Part shown: in pieces, positions 22,571 through 36,060 of the stretch
Position numbering within the stretch: position 1 is the stretch's first letter
Layout: every line of letters starts with the position of its first letter
Source of the DNA: Phytophthora sp. 'mugwort'
Taxonomy: Eukaryota; Oomycota; Peronosporomycetes; Peronosporales; Peronosporaceae
Assembly (NCBI GenBank): GCA_033558025.1
Contig: JAUCEF010000006.1
Span: 4,030,001-4,094,000 of the forward strand
DNA: 64,000 nucleotides
Direction: 5' to 3'
Made by a program: the position numbers and the translations under genes
Notes under the pieces: generated by a model
What the model saw: the letters and a program-made list of their open reading frames with translations, nothing else
Told to the model about the DNA's origin: nothing
Databases searched by the model: none

Positions 22571-23207
22571 TCTCTTTTGCACACTTGCGCTCGGGTTTTA
22601 TAAATATACATTTCCCTACGGGCGACTGTAGCGGTTGATTGATGCGGTGGCCGCTCGTTCGGACTGCGTCTCGGAGAGCAACACGTAGCGGGGCATCATG
22701 AACCACGGCGTCGCCATTCCCAATGGCGGCCTCTCACTACGCTTGCAGCGAAACGTATAGCCGCTCAATCGGTCGCTCAGACGAGCTGCAGCCTCTATCG
22801 TTTAAGGACTTCGATTCTGGCCGTCTGCCGACAGCTCTGGCACTTGTTCACCGACCACCACTAGTGGTCAGCCTGACAAGGCCCAGCACTGTCCCGTATA
22901 GTCACCCATACGTCCATACCACGGCACTAGCTCCATCACAACCTTTGTCAGCCACGAGCAGCTATCCACAGCCTGCCTCGACCTGGCCAGCTTCGTCACT
23001 CACTTGCAGTGGTATGGCAAATCGGAGTTCGTTGGCGTACTGGGAGGCAAGAGCAGGGAGCGAGTAGGAGACAGTACGACCTGACGACGCATCCACGTCG
23101 TCGTTGATATTGCCGTGTGGGCTGAAGCTGTGTAACGGAGGCAGGTTAGTGAGGATATGAATATTCCCAAAGTTGGTGCTGATGTGGATGTTGTCCATGT
23201 CCGAAGC

Positions 23208-23280
23208 GTCCCCGTGGCCCAATGGATAAGGCATCCGCCTACGAAGCGGGAGATTGCGGGTTCGAGTCCCGTCGGAGACT
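23208..23280 (+). tRNA. trnR-ACG: tRNA-Arg (ACG), unit 33
   Basis: Unit 22723-23432, haplotype TAAGC. Confidence 0.93.
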
Positions 23281-23917
23281 TCTCTTTTGCACACTTGCGC
23301 TCGGGTTTTATAAACATACATTTCCCTACGGGCGACTGTAGCGGTTGATTGATGCGGTGGCCGCTCGTTCGGACTGCGTCTCGGAGAGCAACACGTAGCG
23401 GGGCATCATGAACCACGGCGTCGCCATTCCCAATGGCGGCCTCTCACTACGCTTGCAGCGAAACGTATAGCCGCTCAATCGGTCGCTCAGACGAGCTGCA
23501 GCCTCTATCGTTTAAGGACTTCGATTCTGGCCGTCTGCCGACAGCTCTGGCACTTGTTCACCGACCACCACTAGTGGTCAGCCTGACAAGGCCCAGCACT
23601 GTCCCGTATAGTCACCCATACGTCCATACCACGGCACTAGCTCCATCACAACCTTTGTCAGCCACGAGCAGCTATCCACAGCCTGCCTCGACCTGGCCAG
23701 CTTCGTCACTCACTTGCAGTGGTATGGCAAATCGGAGTTCGTTGGCGTACTGGGAGGCAAGAGCAGGGAGCGAGTAGGAGACAGTACGGCCTGACGACGC
23801 ATCCACGTCGTCGTTGATATTGCCGTGTGGGCTGAAGCTGTGTAACGGAGGCAGGTTAGTGAGGATATGAATATTCCCAAAGTTGGTACTGATGTGGATG
23901 TTGTCCATGTCCGAAGC

Positions 23918-23990
23918 GTCCCCGTGGCCCAATGGATAAGGCATCCGCCTACGAAGCGGGAGATTGCGGGTTCGAGTCCCGTCGGAGACT
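23918..23990 (+). tRNA. trnR-ACG: tRNA-Arg (ACG), unit 34
   Basis: Unit 23433-24142, haplotype TGAAC. Confidence 0.93.
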
Positions 23991-24627
23991 TCTCTTTTGC
24001 ACACTTGCGCTCGGGTTTTATAAACATACATTTCCCTACGGGCGACTGTAGCGGTTGATTGATGCGGTGGCCGCTCGTTCGGACTGCGTCTCGGAGAGCA
24101 ACACGTAGCGGGGCATCATGAACCACGGCGTCGCCATTCCCAATGGCGGCCTCTCACTACGCTTGCAGCGAAACGTATAGCCGCTCAATCGGTCGCTCAG
24201 ACGAGCTGCAGCCTCTATCGTTTAAGGACTTCGATTCTGGCCGTCTGCCGACAGCTCTGGCACTTGTTCACCGACCACCACTAGTGGTCAGCCTGACAAG
24301 GCCCAGCACTGTCCCGTATAGTCACCCATACGTCCATACCACGGCACTAGCTCCATCACAACCTTTGTCAGCCACGAGCAGCTATCCACAGCCTGCCTCG
24401 ACCTGGCCAGCTTCGTCACTCACTTGCAGTGGTATGGCAAATCGGAGTTCGTTGGCGTACTGGGAGGCAAGAGCAGGGAGCGAGTAGGAGACAGTACGAC
24501 CTGACGACGCATCCACGTCGTCGTTGATATTGCCGTGTGGGCTGAAGCTGTGTAACGGAGGCAGGTTAGTGAGGATATGAATATTCCCAAAGTTGGTGCT
24601 GATGTGGATGTTGTCCATGTCCGAAGC

Positions 24628-24700
24628 GTCCCCGTGGCCCAATGGATAAGGCATCCGCCTACGAAGCGGGAGATTGCGGGTTCGAGTCCCGTCGGAGACT
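24628..24700 (+). tRNA. trnR-ACG: tRNA-Arg (ACG), unit 35
   Basis: Unit 24143-24852, haplotype TAAGC. Confidence 0.93.
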
Positions 24701-25337
24701 TCTCTTTTGCACACTTGCGCTCGGGTTTTATAAACATACATTTCCCTACGGGCGACTGTAGCGGTTGATTGATGCGGTGGCCGCTCGTTCGGACTGCGTC
24801 TCGGAGAGCAACACGTAGCGGGGCATCATGAACCACGGCGTCGCCATTCCCAATGGCGGCCTCTCACTACGCTTGCAGCGAAACGTATAGCCGCTCAATC
24901 GGTCGCTCAGACGAGCTGCAGCCTCTATCGTTTAAGGACTTCGATTCTGGCCGTCTGCCGACAGCTCTGGCACTTGTTCACCGACCACCACTAGTGGTCA
25001 GCCTGACAAGGCCCAGCACTGTCCCGTATAGTCACCCATACGTCCATACCACGGCACTAGCTCCATCACAACCTTTGTCAGCCACGAGCAGCTATCCACA
25101 GCCTGCCTCGACCTGGCCAGCTTCGTCACTCACTTGCAGTGGTATGGCAAATCGGAGTTCGTTGGCGTACTGGGAGGCAAGAGCAGGGAGCGAGTAGGAG
25201 ACAGTACGGCCTGACGACGCATCCACGTCGTCGTTGATATTGCCGTGTGGGCTGAAGCTGTGTAACGGAGGCAGGTTAGTGAGGATATGAATATTCCCAA
25301 AGTTGGTACTGATGTGGATGTTGTCCATGTCCGAAGC

Positions 25338-25410
25338 GTCCCCGTGGCCCAATGGATAAGGCATCCGCCTACGAAGCGGGAGATTGCGGGTTCGAGTCCC
25401 GTCGGAGACT
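25338..25410 (+). tRNA. trnR-ACG: tRNA-Arg (ACG), unit 36
   Basis: Unit 24853-25562, haplotype TGAAC. Confidence 0.93.
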
Positions 25411-26047
25411 TCTCTTTTGCACACTTGCGCTCGGGTTTTATAAACATACATTTCCCTACGGGCGACTGTAGCGGTTGATTGATGCGGTGGCCGCTCGTTC
25501 GGACTGCGTCTCGGAGAGCAACACGTAGCGGGGCATCATGAACCACGGCGTCGCCATTCCCAATGGCGGCCTCTCACTACGCTTGCAGCGAAACGTATAG
25601 CCGCTCAATCGGTCGCTCAGACGAGCTGCAGCCTCTATCGTTTAAGGACTTCGATTCTGGCCGTCTGCCGACAGCTCTGGCACTTGTTCACCGACCACCA
25701 CTAGTGGTCAGCCTGACAAGGCCCAGCACTGTCCCGTATAGTCACCCATACGTCCATACCACGGCACTAGCTCCATCACAACCTTTGTCAGCCACGAGCA
25801 GCTATCCACAGCCTGCCTCGACCTGGCCAGCTTCGTCACTCACTTGCAGTGGTATGGCAAATCGGAGTTCGTTGGCGTACTGGGAGGCAAGAGCAGGGAG
25901 CGAGTAGGAGACAGTACGGCCTGACGACGCATCCACGTCGTCGTTGATATTGCCGTGTGGGCTGAAGCTGTGTAACGGAGGCAGGTTAGTGAGGATATGA
26001 ATATTCCCAAAGTTGGTACTGATGTGGATGTTGTCCATGTCCGAAGC

Positions 26048-26120
26048 GTCCCCGTGGCCCAATGGATAAGGCATCCGCCTACGAAGCGGGAGATTGCGGG
26101 TTCGAGTCCCGTCGGAGACT
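26048..26120 (+). tRNA. trnR-ACG: tRNA-Arg (ACG), unit 37
   Basis: Unit 25563-26272, haplotype TGAAC; repeats unit 36 and breaks the alternation. Confidence 0.93.
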
Positions 26121-26757
26121 TCTCTTTTGCACACTTGCGCTCGGGTTTTATAAACATACATTTCCCTACGGGCGACTGTAGCGGTTGATTGATGCGGTGG
26201 CCGCTCGTTCGGACTGCGTCTCGGAGAGCAACACGTAGCGGGGCATCATGAACCACGGCGTCGCCATTCCCAATGGCGGCCTCTCACTACGCTTGCAGCG
26301 AAACGTATAGCCGCTCAATCGGTCGCTCAGACGAGCTGCAGCCTCTATCGTTTAAGGACTTCGATTCTGGCCGTCTGCCGACAGCTCTGGCACTTGTTCA
26401 CCGACCACCACTAGTGGTCAGCCTGACAAGGCCCAGCACTGTCCCGTATAGTCACCCATACGTCCATACCACGGCACTAGCTCCATCACAACCTTTGTCA
26501 GCCACGAGCAGCTATCCACAGCCTGCCTCGACCTGGCCAGCTTCGTCACTCACTTGCAGTGGTATGGCAAATCGGAGTTCGTTGGCGTACTGGGAGGCAA
26601 GAGCAGGGAGCGAGTAGGAGACAGTACGACCTGACGACGCATCCACGTCGTCGTTGATATTGCCGTGTGGGCTGAAGCTGTGTAACGGAGGCAGGTTAGT
26701 GAGGATATGAATATTCCCAAAGTTGGTGCTGATGTGGATGTTGTCCATGTCCGAAGC

Positions 26758-26830
26758 GTCCCCGTGGCCCAATGGATAAGGCATCCGCCTACGAAGCGGG
26801 AGATTGCGGGTTCGAGTCCCGTCGGAGACT
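26758..26830 (+). tRNA. trnR-ACG: tRNA-Arg (ACG), unit 38
   Basis: Unit 26273-26982, haplotype TAAGC. Confidence 0.93.
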
Positions 26831-27467
26831 TCTCTTTTGCACACTTGCGCTCGGGTTTTATAAACATACATTTCCCTACGGGCGACTGTAGCGGTTGATT
26901 GATGCGGTGGCCGCTCGTTCGGACTGCGTCTCGGAGAGCAACACGTAGCGGGGCATCATGAACCACGGCGTCGCCATTCCCAATGGCGGCCTCTCACTAC
27001 GCTTGCAGCGAAACGTATAGCCGCTCAATCGGTCGCTCAGACGAGCTGCAGCCTCTATCGTTTAAGGACTTCGATTCTGGCCGTCTGCCGACAGCTCTGG
27101 CACTTGTTCACCGACCACCACTAGTGGTCAGCCTGACAAGGCCCAGCACTGTCCCGTATAGTCACCCATACGTCCATACCACGGCACTAGCTCCATCACA
27201 ACCTTTGTCAGCCACGAGCAGCTATCCACAGCCTGCCTCGACCTGGCCAGCTTCGTCACTCACTTGCAGTGGTATGGCAAATCGGAGTTCGTTGGCGTAC
27301 TGGGAGGCAAGAGCAGGGAGCGAGTAGGAGACAGTACGGCCTGACGACGCATCCACGTCGTCGTTGATATTGCCGTGTGGGCTGAAGCTGTGTAACGGAG
27401 GCAGGTTAGTGAGGATATGAATATTCCCAAAGTTGGTGCTGATGTGGATGTTGTCCATGTCCGAAGC

Positions 27468-27540
27468 GTCCCCGTGGCCCAATGGATAAGGCATCCGCCT
27501 ACGAAGCGGGAGATTGCGGGTTCGAGTCCCGTCGGAGACT
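27468..27540 (+). tRNA. trnR-ACG: tRNA-Arg (ACG), unit 39
   Basis: Unit 26983-27692, haplotype TGAGC. Confidence 0.93.
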
Positions 27541-28177
27541 TCTCTTTTGCACACTTGCGCTCGGGTTTTATAAACATACATTTCCCTACGGGCGACTGTA
27601 GCGGTTGATTGATGCGGTGGCCGCTCGTTCGGACTGCGTCTCGGAGAGCAACACGTAGCGGGGCATCATGAACCACGGCGTCGCCATTCCCAATGGCGGC
27701 CTCTCACTACGCTTGCAGCGAAACGTATAGCCGCTCAATCGGTCGCTCAGACGAGCTGCAGCCTCTATCGTTTAAGGACTTCGATTCTGGCCGTCTGCCG
27801 ACAGCTCTGGCACTTGTTCACCGACCACCACTAGTGGTCAGCCTGACAAGGCCCAGCACTGTCCCGTATAGTCACCCATACGTCCATACCACGGCACTAG
27901 CTCCATCACAACCTTTGTCAGCCACGAGCAGCTATCCACAGCCTGCCTCGACCTGGCCAGCTTCGTCACTCACTTGCAGTGGTATGGCAAATCGGAGTTC
28001 GTTGGCGTACTGGGAGGCAAGAGCAGGGAGCGAGTAGGAGACAGTACGGCCTGACGACGCATCCACGTCGTCGTTGATATTGCCGTGTGGGCTGAAGCTG
28101 TGTAACGGAGGCAGGTTAGTGAGGATATGAATATTCCCAAAGTTGGTACTGATGTGGATGTTGTCCATGTCCGAAGC

Positions 28178-28250
28178 GTCCCCGTGGCCCAATGGATAAG
28201 GCATCCGCCTACGAAGCGGGAGATTGCGGGTTCGAGTCCCGTCGGAGACT
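28178..28250 (+). tRNA. trnR-ACG: tRNA-Arg (ACG), unit 40
   Basis: Unit 27693-28402, haplotype TGAAC. Confidence 0.93.
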
Positions 28251-28887
28251 TCTCTTTTGCACACTTGCGCTCGGGTTTTATAAACATACATTTCCCTACG
28301 GGCGACTGTAGCGGTTGATTGATGCGGTGGCCGCTCGTTCGGACTGCGTCTCGGAGAGCAACACGTAGCGGGGCATCATGAACCACGGCGTCGCCATTCC
28401 CAATGGCGGCCTCTCACTACGCTTGCAGCGAAACGTATAGCCGCTCAATCGGTCGCTCAGACGAGCTGCAGCCTCTATCGTTTAAGGACTTCGATTCTGG
28501 CCGTCTGCCGACAGCTCTGGCACTTGTTCACCGACCACCACTAGTGGTCAGCCTGACAAGGCCCAGCACTGTCCCGTATAGTCACCCATACGTCCACACC
28601 ACGGCACTAGCTCCATCACAACCTTTGTCAGCCACGAGCAGCTATCCACAGCCTGCCTCGACCTGGCCAGCTTCGTCACTCACTTGCAGTGGTATGGCAA
28701 ATCGGAGTTCGTTGGCGTACTGGGAGGCAAGAGCAGGGAGCGAGTAGGAGACAGTACGACCTGACGACGCATCCACGTCGTCGTTGATATTGCCGTGTGG
28801 GCTGAAGCTGTGTAACGGAGGCAGGTTAGTGAGGATATGAATATTCCCAAAGTTGGTGCTGATGTGGATGTTGTCCATGTCCGAAGC

Positions 28888-28960
28888 GTCCCCGTGGCCC
28901 AATGGATAAGGCATCCGCCTACGAAGCGGGAGATTGCGGGTTCGAGTCCCGTCGGAGACT
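28888..28960 (+). tRNA. trnR-ACG: tRNA-Arg (ACG), unit 41
   Basis: Unit 28403-29112, haplotype CAAGC. Confidence 0.93.
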
Positions 28961-29597
28961 TCTCTTTTGCACACTTGCGCTCGGGTTTTATAAACATACA
29001 TTTCCCTACGGGCGACTGTAGCGGTTGATTGATGCGGTGGCCGCTCGTTCGGACTGCGTCTCGGAGAGCAACACGTAGCGGGGCATCATGAACCACGGCG
29101 TCGCCATTCCCAATGGCGGCCTCTCACTACGCTTGCAGCGAAACGTATAGCCGCTCAATCGGTCGCTCAGACGAGCTGCAGCCTCTATCGTTTAAGGACT
29201 TCGATTCTGGCCGTCTGCCGACAGCTCTGGCACTTGTTCACCGACCACCACTAGTGGTCAGCCTGACAAGGCCCAGCACTGTCCCGTATAGTCACCCATA
29301 CGTCCACACCACGGCACTAGCTCCATCACAACCTTTGTCAGCCACGAGCAGCTATCCACAGCCTGCCTCGACCTGGCCAGCTTCGTCACTCACTTGCAGT
29401 GGTATGGCAAATCGGAGTTCGTTGGCGTACTGGGAGGCAAGAGCAGGGAGCGAGTAGGAGACAGTACGGCCTGACGACGCGTCCACGTCGTCGTTGATAT
29501 TGCCGTGTGGGCTGAAGCTGTGTAACGGAGGCAGGTTAGTGAGGATATGAATATTCCCAAAGTTGGTACTGATGTGGATGTTGTCCATGTCCGAAGC

Positions 29598-29670
29598 GTC
29601 CCCGTGGCCCAATGGATAAGGCATCCGCCTACGAAGCGGGAGATTGCGGGTTCGAGTCCCGTCGGAGACT
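29598..29670 (+). tRNA. trnR-ACG: tRNA-Arg (ACG), unit 42
   Basis: Unit 29113-29822, haplotype CGGAT, as in units 26 and 29. Confidence 0.93.
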
Positions 29671-30307
29671 TCTCTTTTGCACACTTGCGCTCGGGTTTTA
29701 TAAACATACATTTCCCTACGGGCGACTGTAGCGGTTGATTGATGCGGTGGCTGCTCGTTCGGACTGCGTCTCGGAGAGCAACACGTAGCGGGGCATCATG
29801 AACCACGGCGTCGCCATTCCCAATGGCGGCCTCTCACTACGCTTGCAGCGAAACGTATAGCCGCTCAATCGGTCGCTCAGACGAGCTGCAGCCTCTATCG
29901 TTTAAGGACTTCGATTCTGGCCGTCTGCCGACAGCTCTGGCACTTGTTCACCGACCACCACTAGTGGTCAGCCTGACAAGGCCCAGCACTGTCCCGTATA
30001 GTCACCCATACGTCCATACCACGGCACTAGCTCCATCACAACCTTTGTCAGCCACGAGCAGCTATCCACAGCCTGCCTCGACCTGGCCAGCTTCGTCACT
30101 CACTTGCAGTGGTATGGCAAATCGGAGTTCGTTGGCGTACTGGGAGGCAAGAGCAGGGAGCGAGTAGGAGACAGTACGACCTGACGACGCATCCACGTCG
30201 TCGTTGATATTGCCGTGTGGGCTGAAGCTGTGTAACGGAGGCAGGTTAGTGAGGATATGAATATTCCCAAAGTTGGTGCTGATGTGGATGTTGTCCATGT
30301 CCGAAGC

Positions 30308-30380
30308 GTCCCCGTGGCCCAATGGATAAGGCATCCGCCTACGAAGCGGGAGATTGCGGGTTCGAGTCCCGTCGGAGACT
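30308..30380 (+). tRNA. trnR-ACG: tRNA-Arg (ACG), unit 43
   Basis: Unit 29823-30532, haplotype TAAGC. Confidence 0.93.
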
Positions 30381-31017
30381 TCTCTTTTGCACACTTGCGC
30401 TCGGGTTTTATAAACATACATTTCCCTACGGGCGACTGTAGCGGTTGATTGATGCGGTGGCCGCTCGTTCGGACTGCGTCTCGGAGAGCAACACGTAGCG
30501 GGGCATCATGAACCACGGCGTCGCCATTCCCAATGGCGGCCTCTCACTACGCTTGCAGCGAAACGTATAGCCGCTCAATCGGTCGCTCAGACGAGCTGCA
30601 GCCTCTATCGTTTAAGGACTTCGATTCTGGCCGTCTGCCGACAGCTCTGGCACTTGTTCACCGACCACCACTAGTGGTCAGCCTGACAAGGCCCAGCACT
30701 GTCCCGTATAGTCACCCATACGTCCACACCACGGCACTAGCTCCATCACAACCTTTGTCAGCCACGAGCAGCTATCCACAGCCTGCCTCGACCTGGCCAG
30801 CTTCGTCACTCACTTGCAGTGGTATGGCAAATCGGAGTTCGTTGGCGTACTGGGAGGCAAGAGCAGGGAGCGAGTAGGAGACAGTACGGCCTGACGACGC
30901 GTCCACGTCGTCGTTGATATTGCCGTGTGGGCTGAAGCTGTGTAACGGAGGCAGGTTAGTGAGGATATGAATATTCCCAAAGTTGGTACTGATGTGGATG
31001 TTGTCCATGTCCGAAGC

Positions 31018-31090
31018 GTCCCCGTGGCCCAATGGATAAGGCATCCGCCTACGAAGCGGGAGATTGCGGGTTCGAGTCCCGTCGGAGACT
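31018..31090 (+). tRNA. trnR-ACG: tRNA-Arg (ACG), unit 44
   Basis: Unit 30533-31242, haplotype CGGAC. Confidence 0.93.
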
Positions 31091-31727
31091 TCTCTTTTGC
31101 ACACTTGCGCTCGGGTTTTATAAACATACATTTCCCTACGGGCGACTGTAGCGGTTGATTGATGCGGTGGCCGCTCGTTCGGACTGCGTCTCGGAGAGCA
31201 ACACGTAGCGGGGCATCATGAACCACGGCGTCGCCATTCCCAATGGCGGCCTCTCACTACGCTTGCAGCGAAACGTATAGCCGCTCAATCGGTCGCTCAG
31301 ACGAGCTGCAGCCTCTATCGTTTAAGGACTTCGATTCTGGCCGTCTGCCGACAGCTCTGGCACTTGTTCACCGACCACCACTAGTGGTCAGCCTGACAAG
31401 GCCCAGCACTGTCCCGTATAGTCACCCATACGTCCATACCACGGCACTAGCTCCATCACAACCTTTGTCAGCCACGAGCAGCTATCCACAGCCTGCCTCG
31501 ACCTGGCCAGCTTCGTCACTCACTTGCAGTGGTATGGCAAATCGGAGTTCGTTGGCGTACTGGGAGGCAAGAGCAGGGAGCGAGTAGGAGACAGTACGAC
31601 CTGACGACGCATCCACGTCGTCGTTGATATTGCCGTGTGGGCTGAAGCTGTGTAACGGAGGCAGGTTAGTGAGGATATGAATATTCCCAAAGTTGGTGCT
31701 GATGTGGATGTTGTCCATGTCCGAAGC

Positions 31728-31800
31728 GTCCCCGTGGCCCAATGGATAAGGCATCCGCCTACGAAGCGGGAGATTGCGGGTTCGAGTCCCGTCGGAGACT
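31728..31800 (+). tRNA. trnR-ACG: tRNA-Arg (ACG), unit 45
   Basis: Unit 31243-31952, haplotype TAAGC. Confidence 0.93.
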
Positions 31801-32437
31801 TCTCTTTTGCACACTTGCGCTCGGGTTTTATAAACATACATTTCCCTACGGGCGACTGTAGCGGTTGATTGATGCGGTGGCCGCTCGTTCGGACTGCGTC
31901 TCGGAGAGCAACACGTAGCGGGGCATCATGAACCACGGCGTCGCCATTCCCAATGGCGGCCTCTCACTACGCTTGCAGCGAAACGTATAGCCGCTCAATC
32001 GGTCGCTCAGACGAGCTGCAGCCTCTATCGTTTAAGGACTTCGATTCTGGCCGTCTGCCGACAGCTCTGGCACTTGTTCACCGACCACCACTAGTGGTCA
32101 GCCTGACAAGGCCCAGCACTGTCCCGTATAGTCACCCATACGTCCACACCACGGCACTAGCTCCATCACAACCTTTGTCAGCCACGAGCAGCTATCCACA
32201 GCCTGCCTCGACCTGGCCAGCTTCGTCACTCACTTGCAGTGGTATGGCAAATCGGAGTTCGTTGGCGTACTGGGAGGCAAGAGCAGGGAGCGAGTAGGAG
32301 ACAGTACGGCCTGACGACGCGTCCACGTCGTCGTTGATATTGCCGTGTGGGCTGAAGCTGTGTAACGGAGGCAGGTTAGTGAGGATATGAATATTCCCAA
32401 AGTTGGTACTGATGTGGATGTTGTCCATGTCCGAAGC

Positions 32438-32510
32438 GTCCCCGTGGCCCAATGGATAAGGCATCCGCCTACGAAGCGGGAGATTGCGGGTTCGAGTCCC
32501 GTCGGAGACT
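32438..32510 (+). tRNA. trnR-ACG: tRNA-Arg (ACG), unit 46
   Basis: Unit 31953-32662, haplotype CGGAC. Confidence 0.93.
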
Positions 32511-33147
32511 TCTCTTTTGCACACTTGCGCTCGGGTTTTATAAACATACATTTCCCTACGGGCGACTGTAGCGGTTGATTGATGCGGTGGCCGCTCGTTC
32601 GGACTGCGTCTCGGAGAGCAACACGTAGCGGGGCATCATGAACCACGGCGTCGCCATTCCCAATGGCGGCCTCTCACTACGCTTGCAGCGAAACGTATAG
32701 CCGCTCAATCGGTCGCTCAGACGAGCTGCAGCCTCTATCGTTTAAGGACTTCGATTCTGGCCGTCTGCCGACAGCTCTGGCACTTGTTCACCGACCACCA
32801 CTAGTGGTCAGCCTGACAAGGCCCAGCACTGTCCCGTATAGTCACCCATACGTCCATACCACGGCACTAGCTCCATCACAACCTTTGTCAGCCACGAGCA
32901 GCTATCCACAGCCTGCCTCGACCTGGCCAGCTTCGTCACTCACTTGCAGTGGTATGGCAAATCGGAGTTCGTTGGCGTACTGGGAGGCAAGAGCAGGGAG
33001 CGAGTAGGAGACAGTACGACCTGACGACGCATCCACGTCGTCGTTGATATTGCCGTGTGGGCTGAAGCTGTGTAACGGAGGCAGGTTAGTGAGGATATGA
33101 ATATTCCCAAAGTTGGTGCTGATGTGGATGTTGTCCATGTCCGAAGC

Positions 33148-33220
33148 GTCCCCGTGGCCCAATGGATAAGGCATCCGCCTACGAAGCGGGAGATTGCGGG
33201 TTCGAGTCCCGTCGGAGACT
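33148..33220 (+). tRNA. trnR-ACG: tRNA-Arg (ACG), unit 47
   Basis: Unit 32663-33372, haplotype TAAGT. Confidence 0.93.
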
Positions 33221-33857
33221 TCTCTTTTGCACACTTGCGCTCGGGTTTTATAAACATACATTTCCCTACGGGCGACTGTAGCGGTTGATTGATGCGGTGG
33301 CTGCTCGTTCGGACTGCGTCTCGGAGAGCAACACGTAGCGGGGCATCATGAACCACGGCGTCGCCATTCCCAATGGCGGCCTCTCACTACGCTTGCAGCG
33401 AAACGTATAGCCGCTCAATCGGTCGCTCAGACGAGCTGCAGCCTCTATCGTTTAAGGACTTCGATTCTGGCCGTCTGCCGACAGCTCTGGCACTTGTTCA
33501 CCGACCACCACTAGTGGTCAGCCTGACAAGGCCCAGCACTGTCCCGTATAGTCACCCATACGTCCATACCACGGCACTAGCTCCATCACAACCTTTGTCA
33601 GCCACGAGCAGCTATCCACAGCCTGCCTCGACCTGGCCAGCTTCGTCACTCACTTGCAGTGGTATGGCAAATCGGAGTTCGTTGGCGTACTGGGAGGCAA
33701 GAGCAGGGAGCGAGTAGGAGACAGTACGACCTGACGACGCATCCACGTCGTCGTTGATATTGCCGTGTGGGCTGAAGCTGTGTAACGGAGGCAGGTTAGT
33801 GAGGATATGAATATTCCCAAAGTTGGTACTGATGTGGATGTTGTCCATGTCCGAAGC

Positions 33858-33930
33858 GTCCCCGTGGCCCAATGGATAAGGCATCCGCCTACGAAGCGGG
33901 AGATTGCGGGTTCGAGTCCCGTCGGAGACT
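33858..33930 (+). tRNA. trnR-ACG: tRNA-Arg (ACG), unit 48
   Basis: Unit 33373-34082, haplotype TAAAC. Confidence 0.93.
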
Positions 33931-34567
33931 TCTCTTTTGCACACTTGCGCTCGGGTTTTATAAACATACATTTCCCTACGGGCGACTGTAGCGGTTGATT
34001 GATGCGGTGGCCGCTCGTTCGGACTGCGTCTCGGAGAGCAACACGTAGCGGGGCATCATGAACCACGGCGTCGCCATTCCCAATGGCGGCCTCTCACTAC
34101 GCTTGCAGCGAAACGTATAGCCGCTCAATCGGTCGCTCAGACGAGCTGCAGCCTCTATCGTTTAAGGACTTCGATTCTGGCCGTCTGCCGACAGCTCTGG
34201 CACTTGTTCACCGACCACCACTAGTGGTCAGCCTGACAAGGCCCAGCACTGTCCCGTATAGTCACCCATACGTCCATACCACGGCACTAGCTCCATCACA
34301 ACCTTTGTCAGCCACGAGCAGCTATCCACAGCCTGCCTCGACCTGGCCAGCTTCGTCACTCACTTGCAGTGGTATGGCAAATCGGAGTTCGTTGGCGTAC
34401 TGGGAGGCAAGAGCAGGGAGCGAGTAGGAGACAGTACGACCTGACGACGCATCCACGTCGTCGTTGATATTGCCGTGTGGGCTGAAGCTGTGTAACGGAG
34501 GCAGGTTAGTGAGGATATGAATATTCCCAAAGTTGGTGCTGATGTGGATGTTGTCCATGTCCGAAGC

Positions 34568-34640
34568 GTCCCCGTGGCCCAATGGATAAGGCATCCGCCT
34601 ACGAAGCGGGAGATTGCGGGTTCGAGTCCCGTCGGAGACT
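34568..34640 (+). tRNA. trnR-ACG: tRNA-Arg (ACG), unit 49
   Basis: Unit 34083-34792, haplotype TAAGT. Confidence 0.93.
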
Positions 34641-35277
34641 TCTCTTTTGCACACTTGCGCTCGGGTTTTATAAACATACATTTCCCTACGGGCGACTGTA
34701 GCGGTTGATTGATGCGGTGGCTGCTCGTTCGGACTGCGTCTCGGAGAGCAACACGTAGCGGGGCATCATGAACCACGGCGTCGCCATTCCCAATGGCGGC
34801 CTCTCACTACGCTTGCAGCGAAACGTATAGCCGCTCAATCGGTCGCTCAGACGAGCTGCAGCCTCTATCGTTTAAGGACTTCGATTCTGGCCGTCTGCCG
34901 ACAGCTCTGGCACTTGTTCACCGACCACCACTAGTGGTCAGCCTGACAAGGCCCAGCACTGTCCCGTATAGTCACCCATACGTCCATACCACGGCACTAG
35001 CTCCATCACAACCTTTGTCAGCCACGAGCAGCTATCCACAGCCTGCCTCGACCTGGCCAGCTTCGTCACTCACTTGCAGTGGTATGGCAAATCGGAGTTC
35101 GTTGGCGTACTGGGAGGCAAGAGCAGGGAGCGAGTAGGAGACAGTACGACCTGACGACGCATCCACGTCGTCGTTGATATTGCCGTGTGGGCTGAAGCTG
35201 TGTAACGGAGGCAGGTTAGTGAGGATATGAATATTCCCAAAGTTGGTACTGATGTGGATGTTGTCCATGTCCGAAGC

Positions 35278-35350
35278 GTCCCCGTGGCCCAATGGATAAG
35301 GCATCCGCCTACGAAGCGGGAGATTGCGGGTTCGAGTCCCGTCGGAGACT
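35278..35350 (+). tRNA. trnR-ACG: tRNA-Arg (ACG), unit 50
   Basis: Unit 34793-35502, haplotype TAAAC. Confidence 0.93.
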
Positions 35351-35987
35351 TCTCTTTTGCACACTTGCGCTCGGGTTTTATAAACATACATTTCCCTACG
35401 GGCGACTGTAGCGGTTGATTGATGCGGTGGCCGCTCGTTCGGACTGCGTCTCGGAGAGCAACACGTAGCGGGGCATCATGAACCACGGCGTCGCCATTCC
35501 CAATGGCGGCCTCTCACTACGCTTGCAGCGAAACGTATAGCCGCTCAATCGGTCGCTCAGACGAGCTGCAGCCTCTATCGTTTAAGGACTTCGATTCTGG
35601 CCGTCTGCCGACAGCTCTGGCACTTGTTCACCGACCACCACTAGTGGTCAGCCTGACAAGGCCCAGCACTGTCCCGTATAGTCACCCATACGTCCATACC
35701 ACGGCACTAGCTCCATCACAACCTTTGTCAGCCACGAGCAGCTATCCACAGCCTGCCTCGACCTGGCCAGCTTCGTCACTCACTTGCAGTGGTATGGCAA
35801 ATCGGAGTTCGTTGGCGTACTGGGAGGCAAGAGCAGGGAGCGAGTAGGAGACAGTACGACCTGACGACGCATCCACGTCGTCGTTGATATTGCCGTGTGG
35901 GCTGAAGCTGTGTAACGGAGGCAGGTTAGTGAGGATATGAATATTCCCAAAGTTGGTGCTGATGTGGATGTTGTCCATGTCCGAAGC

Positions 35988-36060
35988 GTCCCCGTGGCCC
36001 AATGGATAAGGCATCCGCCTACGAAGCGGGAGATTGCGGGTTCGAGTCCCGTCGGAGACT
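35988..36060 (+). tRNA. trnR-ACG: tRNA-Arg (ACG), unit 51
   Basis: Unit 35503-36212, haplotype TAAGT. Confidence 0.93.

Larger units (their letters stand above)
22723..28402 (+). repeat. Array block: units 33-40, imperfect dimer pattern
   Basis: Units 33-36 repeat the AAG/GAA alternation of units 10-20, then GAA is doubled at 36-37 and unit 39 is GAG. This looks like a second segment derived from the same dimer ancestor with a one-unit slip. Confidence 0.65.
29823..32662 (+). repeat. Array block: units 43-46, AAG/GGA dimer
   Basis: Two copies of a different dimer: TAAGC alternating with CGGAC. The 198C marker travels with GGA. Confidence 0.65.
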